Shown piece by piece: positions 1 through 25,493 of a stretch of 64,000 nt of DNA. Made by a program: the position numbers and the translations under genes. The stretch comes from Lota lota (lineage: Eukaryota; Chordata; Actinopteri; Gadiformes; Lotidae): NCBI GenBank assembly GCA_026745465.1, contig JACYXH010000826.1, forward strand, positions 6,866,224-6,930,223, given 5' to 3'. Positions within the stretch are counted from its first letter, which is position 1. Each line of letters begins with the position of its first letter. Below the pieces are notes generated by a model. That model searched no databases. It was not told the DNA's origin and saw nothing but the letters and a program-made list of their open reading frames with translations.

Positions 1-359
1 GAGGGGTGTGCGAGTGTGTGTTTGTGCGTGTGTGTTCTTAATCCGTCGCTACAATAGGGCTAACTGCGGCGCTAAGCAGGTGCTAATTACCGTGTGGGTC
101 CAGTGAAGCCCCAGGTCCGACCCGTTTGTAACCCGATCAGCCGGTCCTCTGCCACCTCCTCCCCGTGGGCCCATTGGAGAAGCGGCAAAATGTTTATTGT
201 TCATGTTTGTCGTCACAAAAGAGCTGGTTGCCACCTTCCCTGGAATATCATGTACCTTTTATTGTCTCGGTCATCTGAGATTAAAACATTTCTAATGGTA
301 AAAAAGTGTGTGTGTATGTGTCTTAAGGTCTGTGTGTGTGTGTATGTGTATGTGTCTTA

Positions 360-361
<2 letters not shown>

Positions 362-429
<68 letters not shown>
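362..429. repeat. (TG)n microsatellite
   Basis: Nearly pure TG dinucleotide array of about 68 bp, flanked by shorter TGTG runs separated by a CTTAAGGT motif that occurs on both sides. Confidence 0.95.
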
Positions 430-430
<1 letters not shown>

Positions 431-1059
431 TTAAGGTCTGTGTCTGTTGAGCTTGATCTCAAGTCTCTCCCCAGTTCTCCTTTTTACAACATTTTAATGT
501 AGTGTAAATAAAATGTTTGCTTACGTTTTATTCCTTTCGGTCTCCATCACACCCACCTCCCAGTAACCAACAGACCTCCATCAGCGCCACACTCCCACTG
601 AGCATCACACCCACTCAGACGAGCAGGATCCACCCAGCTCTCTGCTCCTCTCTCCTGCTTGTCTCACTTTAAGCCAGGCCTCTCTGTGGGTAAGCCACAA
701 TTCTCTCAGGTACACTGTCTCTCTGTCTCTGTCTCTTTTTTGTCTCTTTTCTCTCTCTCTGTCTCTCTGAAGCTCGGTCTCTCTCTATCTGGTTCTGTAT
801 CTTCTGTGTAGTTTCTTAATGCTGATCATTCCATTTCTTCTGTGTTTCTCTGGTGTTTTCCGTATCAGCCCTATGTCTTAGCGCTGGCCCACACAGGGAA
901 TGAATGGGCGGGTTTCACTGAGTTTAGTCATGTTGAGTTACTATGTGTTGCGTTATGTTGGCTATTTAAAACGCTGAATGGTTTTTGTGATATAAATTGA
1001 CTATCGCTGCTTTCTCTTATTTTTTATGGCTTTTCTTCTGCACCTAAATGGGTTTGCTG

Positions 1060-1550
1060 TTAGTAAGGAGACGTGTTTAGTGTTAAGTATGCTGTTGGGA
1101 GACTTGTTTAGTGTTAAGTACGCTGTTAGGAGACGTGTTTAGTGTTAAGTACGCTGTTAGGAGACGTGTTTAGTGTTAAGTACGCTGTTAGGAGACGTAT
1201 TTAGTGTTAAGTACGCTGTTAGGAGACGTGTTTAGTGTTAAGTACGCTGTTAGGAGACGTGTTTAGTGTTAAGTACGCTGTTAGGAGACGTGTTTAGTGT
1301 TAAGTACGCTGTTAGGAGACGTGTTTAGTGTTAAGTACGCTGTTAGGAGACGTGTTTAGTGTTAAGTACGCTGTTAGGAGACGTGTTTAGTGTTAAGTAC
1401 GCTGTTAGGAGACGTGTTTAGTGTTAAGTATACTGTTAGCTAGGAGACTTGTTTAGTGTTAAGTATACTGTTAGCTAGGAGACGTGTTTAGTGTTAAGTA
1501 TACTGTTAGCTATGAGACATGTTTAGTGTTAAGTATGCTGTAAGTTAGAA
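1060..1550. repeat. 31-bp minisatellite
   Basis: About 15 head-to-tail copies of a 31-bp unit containing TTTAGTGTTAAGTACGCTG and a GTTAGGAGACG segment. The middle copies are almost identical. The last copies carry an extra CTA (TTAGCTAGGAGAC), and beyond 1550 the array decays into shorter GTGTTTAGTG fragments up to about 1740. The homogeneous centre with decayed edges fits recent expansion by slippage or unequal exchange. Confidence 0.93.
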
Positions 1551-2141
1551 GTGTTTAGTGGGCTGTTGGTTAGGAGATGTGTTTTGTGTGCTTAGTTAGG
1601 AGATGTGTTTAGTGTGCTTAGTTAGGGTTGTGCTTAGACAGGAGGTGTGTTTAGTGTGCTGTTAGATGTGTTTCATATGCTTAGTTAGGATGTGTCTTTA
1701 ATGTGTTTAGTGTGCTGTGAGTTAGCGTCTGTGTTTAGCTAGTGAGTGTAAATACAACTGAAACAACACAAATTAAGTGAGGACACCAAGGGGACAGCAA
1801 GCTCTTTGTAAAAAACGAGCACAGTTAAGTTGGTTGACCAGAGATGATTGACATTTGTGGCCCAGTAAAACGAAGTACAACCAAAAAAGGAAAACGGTCA
1901 CCTATAACAGCGTTCTGTGCAGCCTCCTCTGTTTGTTGCGTTAATTAAGTTACCAGAAGTACTCATTTTATTTTCCGGCCCATGCCACAACATTTAACCC
2001 CGGCCTCCTCCTGCTGCCCACTGGGGTTCCTTGGGTTTGATTTGGAGTCTGTATTGACCTGCAGTTCGATGGCTTGTGTTTAATCAAAGTGAATGCTTTG
2101 CTCACCGCCTGGTTTATCAAGCAGCGGATAAATCCCCATAG

Positions 2142-2203
2142 GGGGGAGGGAGGGGGAGAGGGAGAGGGAGAGGGAGAGGGAGAGGGAGAGAGAGAGGAGA
2201 GGA

Positions 2204-2264
<61 letters not shown>
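2142..2264. repeat. (GGGAGA)n / (GA)n purine tract
   Basis: Purine-only tract that starts as GGGAGA hexamers and turns into pure GA dinucleotides. A (CA)n array follows at 2368-2414. Confidence 0.93.
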
Positions 2265-2266
<2 letters not shown>

Positions 2267-2366
2267 CCTAATTATTACATATATACTAATGTGCGGCGAG
2301 TGAGAGGTAAGGAAGAGTAGTAAAGAACTGAACTGTACTCGGTTGATCACAATGCAGCCGGACAGA

Positions 2367-2367
<1 letters not shown>

Positions 2368-2414
<47 letters not shown>
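2368..2414. repeat. (CA)n microsatellite
   Basis: Pure CA dinucleotide array of about 47 bp. Confidence 0.93.
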
Positions 2415-2416
<2 letters not shown>

Positions 2417-3419
2417 GTGTGGTCTTCCTGTAAGTGTCAGAGTGATAAAGGGAGAGATAGTTGGTTCATGTGGTCATTTTCAAAACAAAGTCCTTCTCAG
2501 CAGCCCCTGGTTTCAGGGTAGGCGGTCTGAGGCAGTCTGGAGTTCGGATGTTTTAATTCCACTGTCGGCCAGTATGCGGTTCTGTCCTGTTCGTTTTTAT
2601 TGTCTGCTGGGACCAAACCCAACTGCATTCCCTAACTGCGTGTGCAAAGTCTGGCTAGCGTTAAGCTCAGTGTCCCATCTTCACTTGGGCATGATGAACG
2701 CTGCGCCGCTGGTGTTTAGCTGGTGGATTATCTTCTATTTAGATACTTAGTACTTACAGCTATGATAAGTGTTGTACTAATCAACAATCATTATCTGAAT
2801 GATGTGTGAATTCTTGTGATACAGAAATTGTATCAGCCAGGAATGAGTATCAGCCCCATTTCGTCTGATGTCATGATTTGAGACGAGGTCAGGGGTCACA
2901 GCAGGTTGTCGCTGAATTCAAAGATCAGGGTTCCATTTCCTACGACGATACCGCCAGCAAGCGTCTTGACTCAGAGAGGATGCTGGGTGATAAATTTAGA
3001 CCTCTAGCTCCCTCTCCATCTGCCGTTGTTCAGAGCAAGCTGGTAACCATGGGAACCAGCACCAGGGGGGGTGGGGGCACAGGGCAGCCGTTTTAAAAAA
3101 CACTTAAGCGGGTTTATCTCCTCTCGGGGCATAAGGTAATTTAATGTTTAGCCCATATTTTGATCCATCATTACCAGCTGCACCAGGCGGCCGGGTATAG
3201 TGGGTATGGCGGTCCCAGACGCAGTCGGCCGTGATCTCATGTGGATTGTAATGAACTTTTAACCGTTCCCTCTCCTGCTGCACATCGCCTCTCGGTACAG
3301 AAGGACGTAATGAGAAGACTGCTCAGGGTGCTCAGTCCTTAAAGGAGATGGAGGAAAGGTACAATTACTGGATTTCACACAAAGCGCTGTCAGAATGATA
3401 AGGATCAAAGGGAACCCGT

Positions 3420-3675
<256 letters not shown>

Positions 3676-4261
3676 TTGCATAAACACACAAAAACACCCA
3701 TGCACTCACCATCTCTCACCAACAAAATGTAGATTTACATTGCCAAAGCACAACATTTAAAGAAGATACAACATAGTAATAAACAAACTAATAATAGCAC
3801 GTTTTAAAAATGTAATACAATTGTCTAAAATACAACATAATATAAGTTTGAATGTGTGTGTGTATATATAGTTAAAAAGTAAGGCTAAATTATTAGATAA
3901 TGTGGTAATGGTTGAGATTAGGTGAGTTAAGAAAACTATTTCCTGGGACTAGGCCACAGAATGACTTGTCTTTACCCATCTCCTTAAACATCATTGACAG
4001 TATACGACTGTATAGTAGTTTAGCCTTATACATGCACTAATGTCTTACTGACTTAGGTTTACAATATTGAACATAAACATTATTACATATTATGCCATTA
4101 TAAGCAGGACTATATTTAGTCTATATTCGGAAATTCCTAACTGTGTTTCCTAGCTGTGTGTTCCCTAACTGTGTTTGCTAACTGTGTGTTTCCTAACTGG
4201 GCTTTTCATAACTGTTTCCTAACTGGTCTTTTCCTAACTGTCTGTTTCCTAGCTATGTTCC

Positions 4262-4616
4262 CCCCTAACCCCCTGGTTCAGAGCTGCTAACCGCCTGGTT
4301 TAGAGCTGCTAACCCTCTGGTTCAGAGCTGCTAACCGCCTGGTTTAGAGCTGCTAATCCTCTGGTTCAGAGCTGCTAACCACCTGGTTCAGAGCTGCTAA
4401 CCGCCTGGTTTAGAGCTGCTAACCCTCTGGTTCAGAGCTGCTAACCACCTGGTTTAGAGCTGCTAATCCTCTGGTTCAAAGCTGCTAACCACCTGGTTCA
4501 AAGCTGCTAACCGGCTGGTTTAGAGCTGCCAACCGCCTGGTTTAGAGCTGCTTACCGTCTGGTTAAGAGCTGCTAACCACATGATTTAGAGCTGCTAAAC
4601 GTCTGGTTTAGCATCA
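4262..4616. repeat. 22-bp minisatellite
   Basis: About 16 copies of a 22-bp unit of the form AGAGCTGCTAACCGCCTGGT plus two bases. Variants alternate at the CCGCC/CCCTC/CCACC position, giving a partly two-unit higher-order pattern. Confidence 0.92.
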
Positions 4617-4734
4617 ACAGCCAGGCCAGAGGTGGCTCAGCGGTGCAGTAGTGCTGCACATAATCAATTTTATTAACTGGCATGAAGGAGACTAGGTTTA
4701 ATCCCTCCATGTTTTTATTGTCCTCTCTCTCGCT

Positions 4735-4800
4735 CTCACTCACTCACTCACTCACTCACTCACCCACTCACTCACTCACTCACTCACTCACTCACACTCA
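4735..4800. repeat. (TCAC)n tetranucleotide array
   Basis: About 15 copies of CACT/TCAC with one interruption (CCACT). Confidence 0.9.
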
Positions 4801-5251
4801 CTCCTTTACCTGTCTTACCTGTTCAATTGCTCCGCTGGCCTTTCAGTTTCTCTCTAAGCCCTTTTCTCCTCCTTCTCCGCCTCCTCTCACACAGTTCTTC
4901 TTACTTTTTTCATTCTTTTACAACGGACTCACTTTTCACTCTCACAATAAGGGGTGCTGGGACCCACACACACACACACACTTAATGTGTTTTTGTGAAG
5001 TTTCTTTCCTTGCTCGGCTTCCATACAGAGGAAATACTTGGTAGAACAAGGTTCAAAACAGAGTTGAAGTCAAGCAATTTGAACCCGGTGAAAGGCAAAT
5101 AAAATGTTTATAATTGTGGTGGTTTGGTTTTGTTATTCTGGGTGAATTGCTGCTGTAATCAAAGCCAGAGTCTGAAAAACACAAAGGTTGGTCCTGCAGC
5201 AGATGTTGAGGAACACGAAGACAGAGAGACAGACCGGCTATAATGAAGGCT

Positions 5252-5260
5252 GTTTGTGTG

Positions 5261-5307
<47 letters not shown>

Positions 5308-5600
5308 ATGGTCTTTGTGTTTGTGTGTCCGTACATATGTGTGTGCATGTGTGTGTGTGTGCGGTCTATATATGTGTGTGCATACGTACGTGTGTGTCTG
5401 TGTGTACGGTCTGTATGTGTGTGTGTGTACATGTGTGAGTGTGTCTGTGTGCGGCCTATGTGTGTGTGTGTATGGTCTGTGTGTGTTTGGGTACGGTCTG
5501 CATGTGCGTGTGCGTCCATGTGTGAGTGTGTGTCTTGTATATGTGTGTGTATGGTCTGTGTGTGTTTGTGTATGGTTTATGTGTGTGTATGTGTGTGTTA
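5252..5600. repeat. Degenerate TG-rich array
   Basis: About 350 bp of TG dinucleotides broken by TATGGTCT or TACGGTCTG motifs about every 20-40 bp. It looks like an old compound microsatellite. Confidence 0.88.
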
Positions 5601-6613
5601 AGACATGGCTATAGAAAAAAAGTTGTGCTCATTATAAGAAAAAGATGTCAGTTCTTCCTCACCATGGTCACCTGGACTTGTGCTGTTTACTGTAATCCTC
5701 TCCTCTCTCCCCTCCCTCTCCTCTCCACTCCCTTTTCCTCCCTCCCTCCCCTTCTCTTCTCTCTCCCCTCCCTGTTCCTCCCCCTCTCCACTCTCCTCTC
5801 CATGTTTTCTCCCCCTCTCCTGCCTAATTTCTCTCTTTCTGTTTATTATTGTATGTTCATATACACCTAAGCTCCCAGCGCCTCTCTCTACTGTTATTCA
5901 ACCCAACGTACAGGTATAGGTCATTTAGGAGCTAGAAGGAGTACGACTTTTGTCAATAGGACCTTGGGACTCGAACGCGGGACCTTTTCCTATGGGAGTT
6001 GAACACAAAAGCCACGACACTGTTTTACCCAGTATCACTTCCCTTAAAACGTCCTGTGTTTCCACTGCAATTGGGTAGTTCCTCCATTCTGTATTGTGTG
6101 TTCTCCTCACCATGCCGGCCTCCTGGTGATTCACTCGGAAACCCTGGATGGCTGGAGAACAAACCTTTCTGGAGATAATTGATGTTCTCTGTAGAGCCGG
6201 TGACTCTGACACCGCCCACCTCACAGCCAAACTATAATGATTGGTCGTGAGTTCCCAGAATTCTATTTAATTGGCAGAGGAAAAGTAAGGCCCTCTCAGG
6301 AGCGTACATTTTTTGTCATAAGTCAGTGCAAGGCTTTAGTCAATATCTTACAGATGAAAATCCCATGGAATCCCCTTCCAGTAGTCTCTTTCATGAGAGC
6401 ACAAACTCATCCTGTCCTTCCTGTTGGTGTGTGAGTGACGTTGTTACAGTGTGTCTATGTGTTTGATACAGAAGGAGCTTCTCAGAACCCGTTCGAGTAC
6501 AATAGCGTTTTAGGACAACTGGCCCACAGAAACACTGCGCCTTAGTGGCTGTCTGTATAGAGCATTAGCTGAAGCCCTTTGGCGTTGACATCGTCTTACC
6601 GCTTCAAAACATA

Positions 6614-6638
6614 CCCCCCCCCCCCCCCCCCCCCCCCC
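6614..6638. repeat. Poly-C run (25 nt)
   Basis: Uninterrupted run of 25 C. It is one of four C or G homopolymers of 21-25 nt in the window (also 16119, 22132, 51776). Confidence 0.95.
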
Positions 6639-7647
6639 AGCCTTCCCACCCATCCATTTAGCTCAGTTTAGCTTTAGTGCCAGATGGGTTAAACATTCAC
6701 TATACTCACAAAATGTGTTGTCATGCTCAGCCCAAACACTGTGGTCCTCTCCATTGATTTATTCTTCTCTGGATGATGCCTCGCTGGCCCCAAGCAATGG
6801 AGGCAGGCCATGGGTCAGATGGACACATATTACTTCACTTCCATTACAGTCTTGTAACGGGTTCTGAAACTACTCTAAATGTCCTGCTTATTTAGAGTCC
6901 ATGCATGTAGACGCGTATTGTATCCGTATGAACATGATACACACAGATAACATTGCTGTTGTTAACATTTAACAATAAGATAACATTGAAGACGGCATCC
7001 AGACCGTACTACACGATCCCGGAGCAGACATCGTGTTTGTCCTCGTTCTGAGTTCAGCGTGAAGCTGGCCCAGGATAGTCTAGTTCTTCATCACTGCTCG
7101 GTATTTGACAGGAGGGTCTGGTGAACAGATGAGTTCAGGACAGATGAGAGCAATAACATGCGGCTGATGCTATTACCTTGCAAATGTTCTCATTACAACA
7201 GTCTCCTCTCTCAGCATTAAGCCAGCATATCTAACCCTGTTTGTCACTGTATGATATGTGAGGGCAAATCTTGTGTGTGGAGTCTCATGATAGGAAACTA
7301 ATGACTTTGGCCTTTCTCCACTACCAGCACACAACTATTCTCCAGCAAAGGATAGACATGCTGTTTGTTTACACTTCATGGTTCAGAGTCTGTGTGTTTA
7401 AGTGTTGGAATCACTACTGTCATGACAGCTTGTAAGATCAGAAACGTATGATTGCAAAAAAATTTAAGCAATGGCATTTTTTACTGCAGCACAGTACTGC
7501 AATATACATGCAATATGCTGGTTCTTTTTAATTCTGTGTTGATTATGAATATGGTATGGAATATGGAGTATGTATATGTTGTTATTGTTGCAGATGTGTC
7601 TTCATGTCTCATCACCTCTGTCTTTTGTTCCCACTCTGTTTCTTTAG

Positions 7648-20239
<12,592 letters not shown>

Positions 20240-20503
20240 TCTCAACATCCCAGTTCTGCTTTATGGTTTGCTACACTTCTTTTTTTTTTTATTGCTTTGT
20301 TTTTATACAGTTTTCAATACTATTGTTAACTTGACTGTTTCTTCTTTGGCAATATTCAGGTTTGGTAAAAAAAATGCACTTTTTTTCTTTGTGAAAATGT
20401 TTCTGTAAATCTATATATAAATCTATATATATTCCATATGTATCTCTGGTGATACTGCTATCTTAAAATCTGTTTAAATATATGTCAAAGGATCCTGAAT
20501 AAA
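20240..20503 (+). promoter_or_regulatory. hivep3: hivep3 3' UTR with poly(A) signal
   Basis: AT-rich 3' UTR with several T runs. A canonical AATAAA lies at 20498-20503, about 260 nt after the stop. It is the first such signal, so a short 3' UTR is possible, but later sites cannot be excluded. Confidence 0.6.
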
Positions 20504-23500
20504 TTAGTCAATGACCAAAATCGTTCAATGAAATGTTATCACATTTTTGTTTGTCCTTTTTGTCCAGTATTACTCAAACTGCACAGTATTACTTGTGCCT
20601 TTATCTGTCCAGGGTTGCTCATGTACCGTTCGTACAGTTGGACGAAGAGAAGGCTGTGAAACATGTTATTTTCCTTCTGTTGTTTAAAGGGGCGTGACAG
20701 TTGATGTATGGATGATTTCTTCTCTAAGGGGCGTTGCTTTAATACCAAGGTAACAGAGGGAGGTTTGCAGTCAGGGTATAATGTTAGGAGCAGCAAGGTA
20801 AAAAAGAAAATGCACTGAAGTTAAACGTATATGTTTTATTACAAAGGTTTTTAGCTTAAAGCTTATCTCTGCACAGAGAAGAGTGCTCCTTATTTATTGT
20901 CATTTAATGACATTGAACATTGTTTGAGGGTTGTTTTTTTATCTTTTTATTCTTGAAAAACAAAAAATCATTCTTTGTTATTTAGTTTTTCTGTGTCTTT
21001 TTCGATATGTGAATGAGTTTGTTGGAGAGGAAACCGCCAGGTTCACTGGTACTGGTAGATCAAGTGCCCTGCAGACTTCACAAACAAAGCATTTTCTAGT
21101 CCTCGGACAAATAAATTATACACCAAACTCCCTTGAACTTGAGGCTGTTTGTGAGTCATTTCTTCGTAGCTGCGTTGTTACCAGTGTCCACCGAGGAATC
21201 CTTTGTCACATACTTCACATTCATTTGAGTTTGTGTTTTAAACCGTTCAAAGGGCTGGATGGTCTTTTTGAAGACCTTGTTCAGGGAGATGTTCACAGAA
21301 GCCATTAGGCTTCTGTGTTGGAAAACTGGATTATTTTAAATAGAAAAAGTAGTAGACCAGAAGATGCTGACATCACTGAAAGTTGCACAACAAGGCTGAA
21401 GGATGTACTCCATGCATGTGTTGATAATAGTACATGTTGTCTATGTGTATTCTATGCGCTACATATAAAATTCAGATTTTAGAGACATAGATGGATACAC
21501 TCGTGTTATTCTATTTGATAAATGCATCCATTAAATTGGGCATATTCGACATGTTTCATCTGGGAATTATACGTTAATGCGTGATGTTCCTTGAATGTGC
21601 AGATACTTCAAAAAGATAGATATCCTGTCAAAATTAACGTTAATACACAATAAGTGAATTCATGCCCAGACCCTTATTAATCTGACCTGCATCTGTGAGC
21701 TGAGACACAATATTTGTTTCTTTGTCACTTCATGTCAGTTCCATCCACTTCATTCACTTCCACTTGACGAGAGGGGAAAACCAGACAGGACAATATAATG
21801 TTACTCAGATCATGGGAGGTGAACACATTACAACCCACAGTGCAGGGGTCTGTCCTGGAATTGTCTGAGGTAAAAGATGCCTTTGTGGTGATGACTCTGC
21901 TGACGAGGGAGGGGAGACCAAAATAGACCAAATAAAGGGGATGGGGGGTGAGAAGGGGAGTATATTTACTGAGGAGTAATGGGCACCTGGAGGAGGCGAT
22001 GCTCTAATTAAAAACAAACACACCTACAGCATGTCAGGCACAGAGAGGACCAAACAGTGGCGAATGCATTTCTTTTTGTTCATCCTTTGATGTGTCTATT
22101 CATTGACTGATGCACTGCATGGAAGGCAGTTGGGGGGGGGGGGGGGGGGGGGGGGTGCACACAGCTGTGCTTATGGAGGAGGTGAACTGCCCCCCCACCC
22201 ACCCACCCCCGCTCCCAGTGTAAGAATGTGTGGAGGCATCTGTTATCATTCCACCGTGTAGTAATCTCTTGACCGCTCATTTCAGGCATTCCACACATCT
22301 TTATGTAAGCACTATCTATAGCTTCCCACTGTGAGATATGTGAGCCTATTTTTAGGTTACTGGAGTTTGAAGATTAGCTAAACTTATAAAATGCTGACAC
22401 AGTGAAGGCAGTTGATGCTGCATCAGACACTGACAAACAGTGTGGAGGAAGTGTATGTATAATTACAAAGTGATTCCAAACAGTACCACTTTATATTTCC
22501 ACATGACCCCTATTCATCATGTACAGGCCAAGGTTATTATAGTCTTTTTTTCCATTTCCATTTCTATTTTTATTTCGTTTAGACTTTTTATTTTTATTTT
22601 CAGTTTAGTTTTAAAAGCAGGTATACTAGTTTACTAAATTCTTAGTTTTAGTTTAGTTTTTATTCGTTTCAGTGTTACTTTTAGTCTTTTTTGTTGTATT
22701 ATGTGGTATTTGTCAGGGGCGAGATTCAGAAATTAAAGTATTGTGTAATAAAAATCCAACAAAAGTGTGGAATTTAAACTGGCACAGCTTCTTATCCACC
22801 CAAAATACTTGACAAAGACCAAAACTAAAGACATTTTCTCCATTATCTGTTTTTTAAACACACGAAATTGTTTCAGTTTGATAGCATTTCTTTTCCGTAA
22901 AGCCTGGTTTTTATTTTTATTTCAGAAAACAAAAAATAATAATGCACACCTAGGTTTTGTTAGCAATAATACACTTGGTACAGACCGCCACAGCACAGCG
23001 TCTGAGGTAAAAACCCAAATGACCCAACCAGCACACGCAGGACAGTTTCCTATGTATTCAGTCTTCCTGTCTGATTCTACTGATACAGGTCCCAACCCAC
23101 CACAGCACCCAGGATGTTTATTGCCGTTACAGAACTCAAGGCAACTATTTGACTATCAAAGAGGAAACTGATAGAGGTGTAGATAGGTGCTGTGTGGGCG
23201 AGGCGGGATGCTGGGACACCAGCCGCTGGGAGCTGTATTTCCCATAATTCATTGATCGCAACAAAGATGTCGGAATCTCAGACCAACAAACAACCTGCAT
23301 TTCTGCAGTCTGCATCTCTTCCCTGTAGATTCTGTAGAGGTCAGCCAGAGGTCAGTGGCGGCAGCAGTCGAAGCAGATAGTGAATCTAGGGTCAGGACGG
23401 AGTAACAACATGACAACAGAGATCCTGATTCTTTGTTTTGTGAAGCTGTATAACTTGTGTTGTGTACAATGTGTCAGCCATGGGTCCCACCTCCTCTGTG
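20504..23500. other. Intergenic region between hivep3 and edn2
   Basis: AT-rich DNA without a convincing gene on either strand. It contains a 24-nt poly-G run (22132-22155) and a TTTAGTTTAGTTTT-rich stretch (about 22525-22690) that looks like an old interspersed repeat. Confidence 0.6.
22132..22155. repeat. Poly-G run (24 nt)
   Basis: Uninterrupted G run followed by a C-rich segment (CCCCCCCACCCACCCACC near 22190), so the two could pair. Confidence 0.95.
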
Positions 23501-23526
23501 ACATCACGGCAGAGAGAGGAGGGATG

Positions 23527-23533
23527 TATAAGG
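23527..23533 (+). promoter_or_regulatory. edn2: TATA box of edn2
   Basis: TATAAGG in the context GATGTATAAGGGAG, 145 nt before the edn2 start codon. That leaves a 5' UTR of about 115 nt. Endothelin genes of mammals have TATA promoters. Position and match are seen; function is inferred. Confidence 0.6.
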
Positions 23534-23671
23534 GAGTCGATGGGCTCAGCCACCTGCAGCCACTAACAGATCAGTCGATGCAACAGCCCTACTCTGCTGC
23601 TCCTCCATCAGGTAGAAAACTGCCCTGTGTGCTGCTTGTTGGTGTAAAGCTTCCAGTTCAACTCTACAGAG

Positions 23672-24885
23672 ATGTCGCCTCGCACCTTTATTCTGCTCCT
23701 TCTTACCTTGTGGTCTTCTCTGCAGGACGGTGAGTCTTCCTGCCTTTTACTCTCCATGGAACAAATGAATACAATAACTTGATCTTGATCTGGTTTGCTC
23801 TGCGTTAGAGTGATATTGGTGGGTTTTCCTTGTGGTTCATCCTGCTGTCTAAGTTTGCTTTGTTAATTGTAATAAAGGTGAGGGTGTTTCAAGTAAAAAA
23901 ACAAACATATGTTGTCTCCTTTGCTAAGTTACAGTCAACCAACACAAAACGCGTACTATGATATAGTATTGCATCCATTACTCTGTAGCTGACCACATAT
24001 TCCTCAAGCAAGCGTTTTGTTATCTTCTAACTGTTTTTTAGGGTGAGCCTTTATAGCTTTATACATGTAGAAATCCGATTACAAAATGAGATCAGTGGAG
24101 GATAATGTTTTAGATTGGAAACATGGGTGGTAAATATTTGTCTTCTCTCCAGGTCTGAGTGTCCCATCAACGAAGCGACCCGGAGAACCGGGCGGTGATG
24201 TTGTCTCACACCACAGAACCCGCCGCTGTTCCTGCAACAGTCGGCTGGACTCTGAGTGCCACTACTTCTGTCACCTGGACATCATCTGGATCAATACACA
24301 GAGGTGGGCGCACCCACACACACACATACAATAGGCCCGGGCACACACACACACGCATGCACACACACACATGTACGCATAGGCACACACACACATACAC
24401 AGAAGCACACATTCACACACATACACAGACGTACACACACACACACACACACGCACAACCACACCCACACACACGTCCTCACCCATCTGGCCACACATAA
24501 TAAAATTGATAATGTTTCATTGCCTGATATGAAGGGGTCAGGGTAATCTGTACAATGGCAGTAAACCGATTTTAAGCACTAAAAACCCTTTCGCATGACA
24601 ACAACAGTAACCACGTCGGCAAACCTATCATTGCAATCATAAGAAGACATCATTTTATTTTTATCCTTTAATTTCTTCTTTTTATTCATCATGGTTACTT
24701 ATTCATCTAACCGAGTTCTTTCGAAGGAGTTCTGATCAGGTGTGTGATTGACCGTCTCTTTTCCCTCTCAGTAAAACGACTCTTTATGGCCTGGGAAGCC
24801 GCGTTGCCCGCCGCCGGAGAGCTGCGGGTCGCTGCTTCTGTGCCAGTCCTTCCGATCGCACCTGCGCCAGCTTCTGTGTTCACAG
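23672..24885 (+). CDS. edn2: Endothelin-2 precursor (exons 1-3; 3' end unresolved)
   Basis: Secreted vasoactive peptide precursor; the mature peptide acts on G-protein-coupled endothelin receptors. Coding exons: 23672-23729 (signal peptide with core FILLLLTLW), 24153-24303, 24772-24885, all GT-AG with phases 1, 2, 2. Residues 41-44 are a furin site RTRR, and the 21-residue peptide is residues 45-65. It begins [11 protein letters not shown], ends HLDIIW, and has the four cysteines in the CXC-X7-C-X3-C pattern. Trp-Ile at 65-66 is the converting-enzyme site (Trp-Val in human). Exon 3 carries YGLGS, a second basic site RRRR (83-86) and the endothelin-like repeat (CFC...C...C). Head-to-tail position after hivep3 matches human 1p34, which favours EDN2 over EDN1/3. 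Exons after 24885 could not be fixed; an AATAAA at about 26240 marks a likely gene end. Confidence 0.92.
24227..24289 (+). CDS. edn2: Mature endothelin peptide region
   Basis: Encodes the 21-residue mature endothelin directly after the RTRR site. Cys 1, 3, 11 and 15, Asp8, Glu10 and the C-terminal HLDIIW are kept. Compared with human ET-2 it has Asn4, Arg6, Ser9 and His12 in place of Ser, Trp, Lys and Val. Confidence 0.95.
24311..24465. repeat. CA-rich array in edn2 intron 2
   Basis: Compound CACACA array with TACGCA, GCATG and ACACCC interruptions, starting only a few bases after the exon 2 donor. Confidence 0.88.
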
Positions 24886-25493
24886 GTGATTGTAGAATAG
24901 CTTCTTTCTGTCTGATGATAATATTAGCTCTTATATGTTGTGATTGCGGACAATACGTAAGCTCAGTGAGTTCCTCCAGGGTGATCATCCAACATAATGC
25001 AGGGTAATCCTATCCAGATGCCCTAAATTAACACAGCTGGTGTGTTGGGTGAACACAGTCGAGCGCGCGGAGTGTGTAGGAGTTCGGAGGAGCAGGAAGG
25101 CAGACACAGGATTAATGGTTTCTAAGGCGATGACACAGAAACAAATAACATGATGTGACAGACACACTCACGCGAGGCCGGCATAATGTGTTTGAACATG
25201 AAAATGTTATTGTGAGATATTGTGTTAAGTTAAGTTAACTTTAAGTAAGTTAGTTGATGGGTAGTTGATAGAGACATGTTGAATATGTACAGAGAACTGA
25301 AGATGGCTTTTTTTGATTATCTAGATTTTACTCAAATATGATTTTTATAAATCACATCAATAGTATCATGTGATTGAGGGAACATCACAAACACTGACAT
25401 TAATCAATATATTAATTGTCATTAAGAAATATTTAATATCATTAGGCCTAAATGATTTGCATCTTCATCAACAGTGTCAACAACTGAACTCTA

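Noticed and set aside
22525-23160. TTTAGTTTAGTTTT-rich region as a defined transposon
   Set aside because: No terminal repeats or coding remnant seen; it may be an old interspersed repeat but its ends cannot be set.
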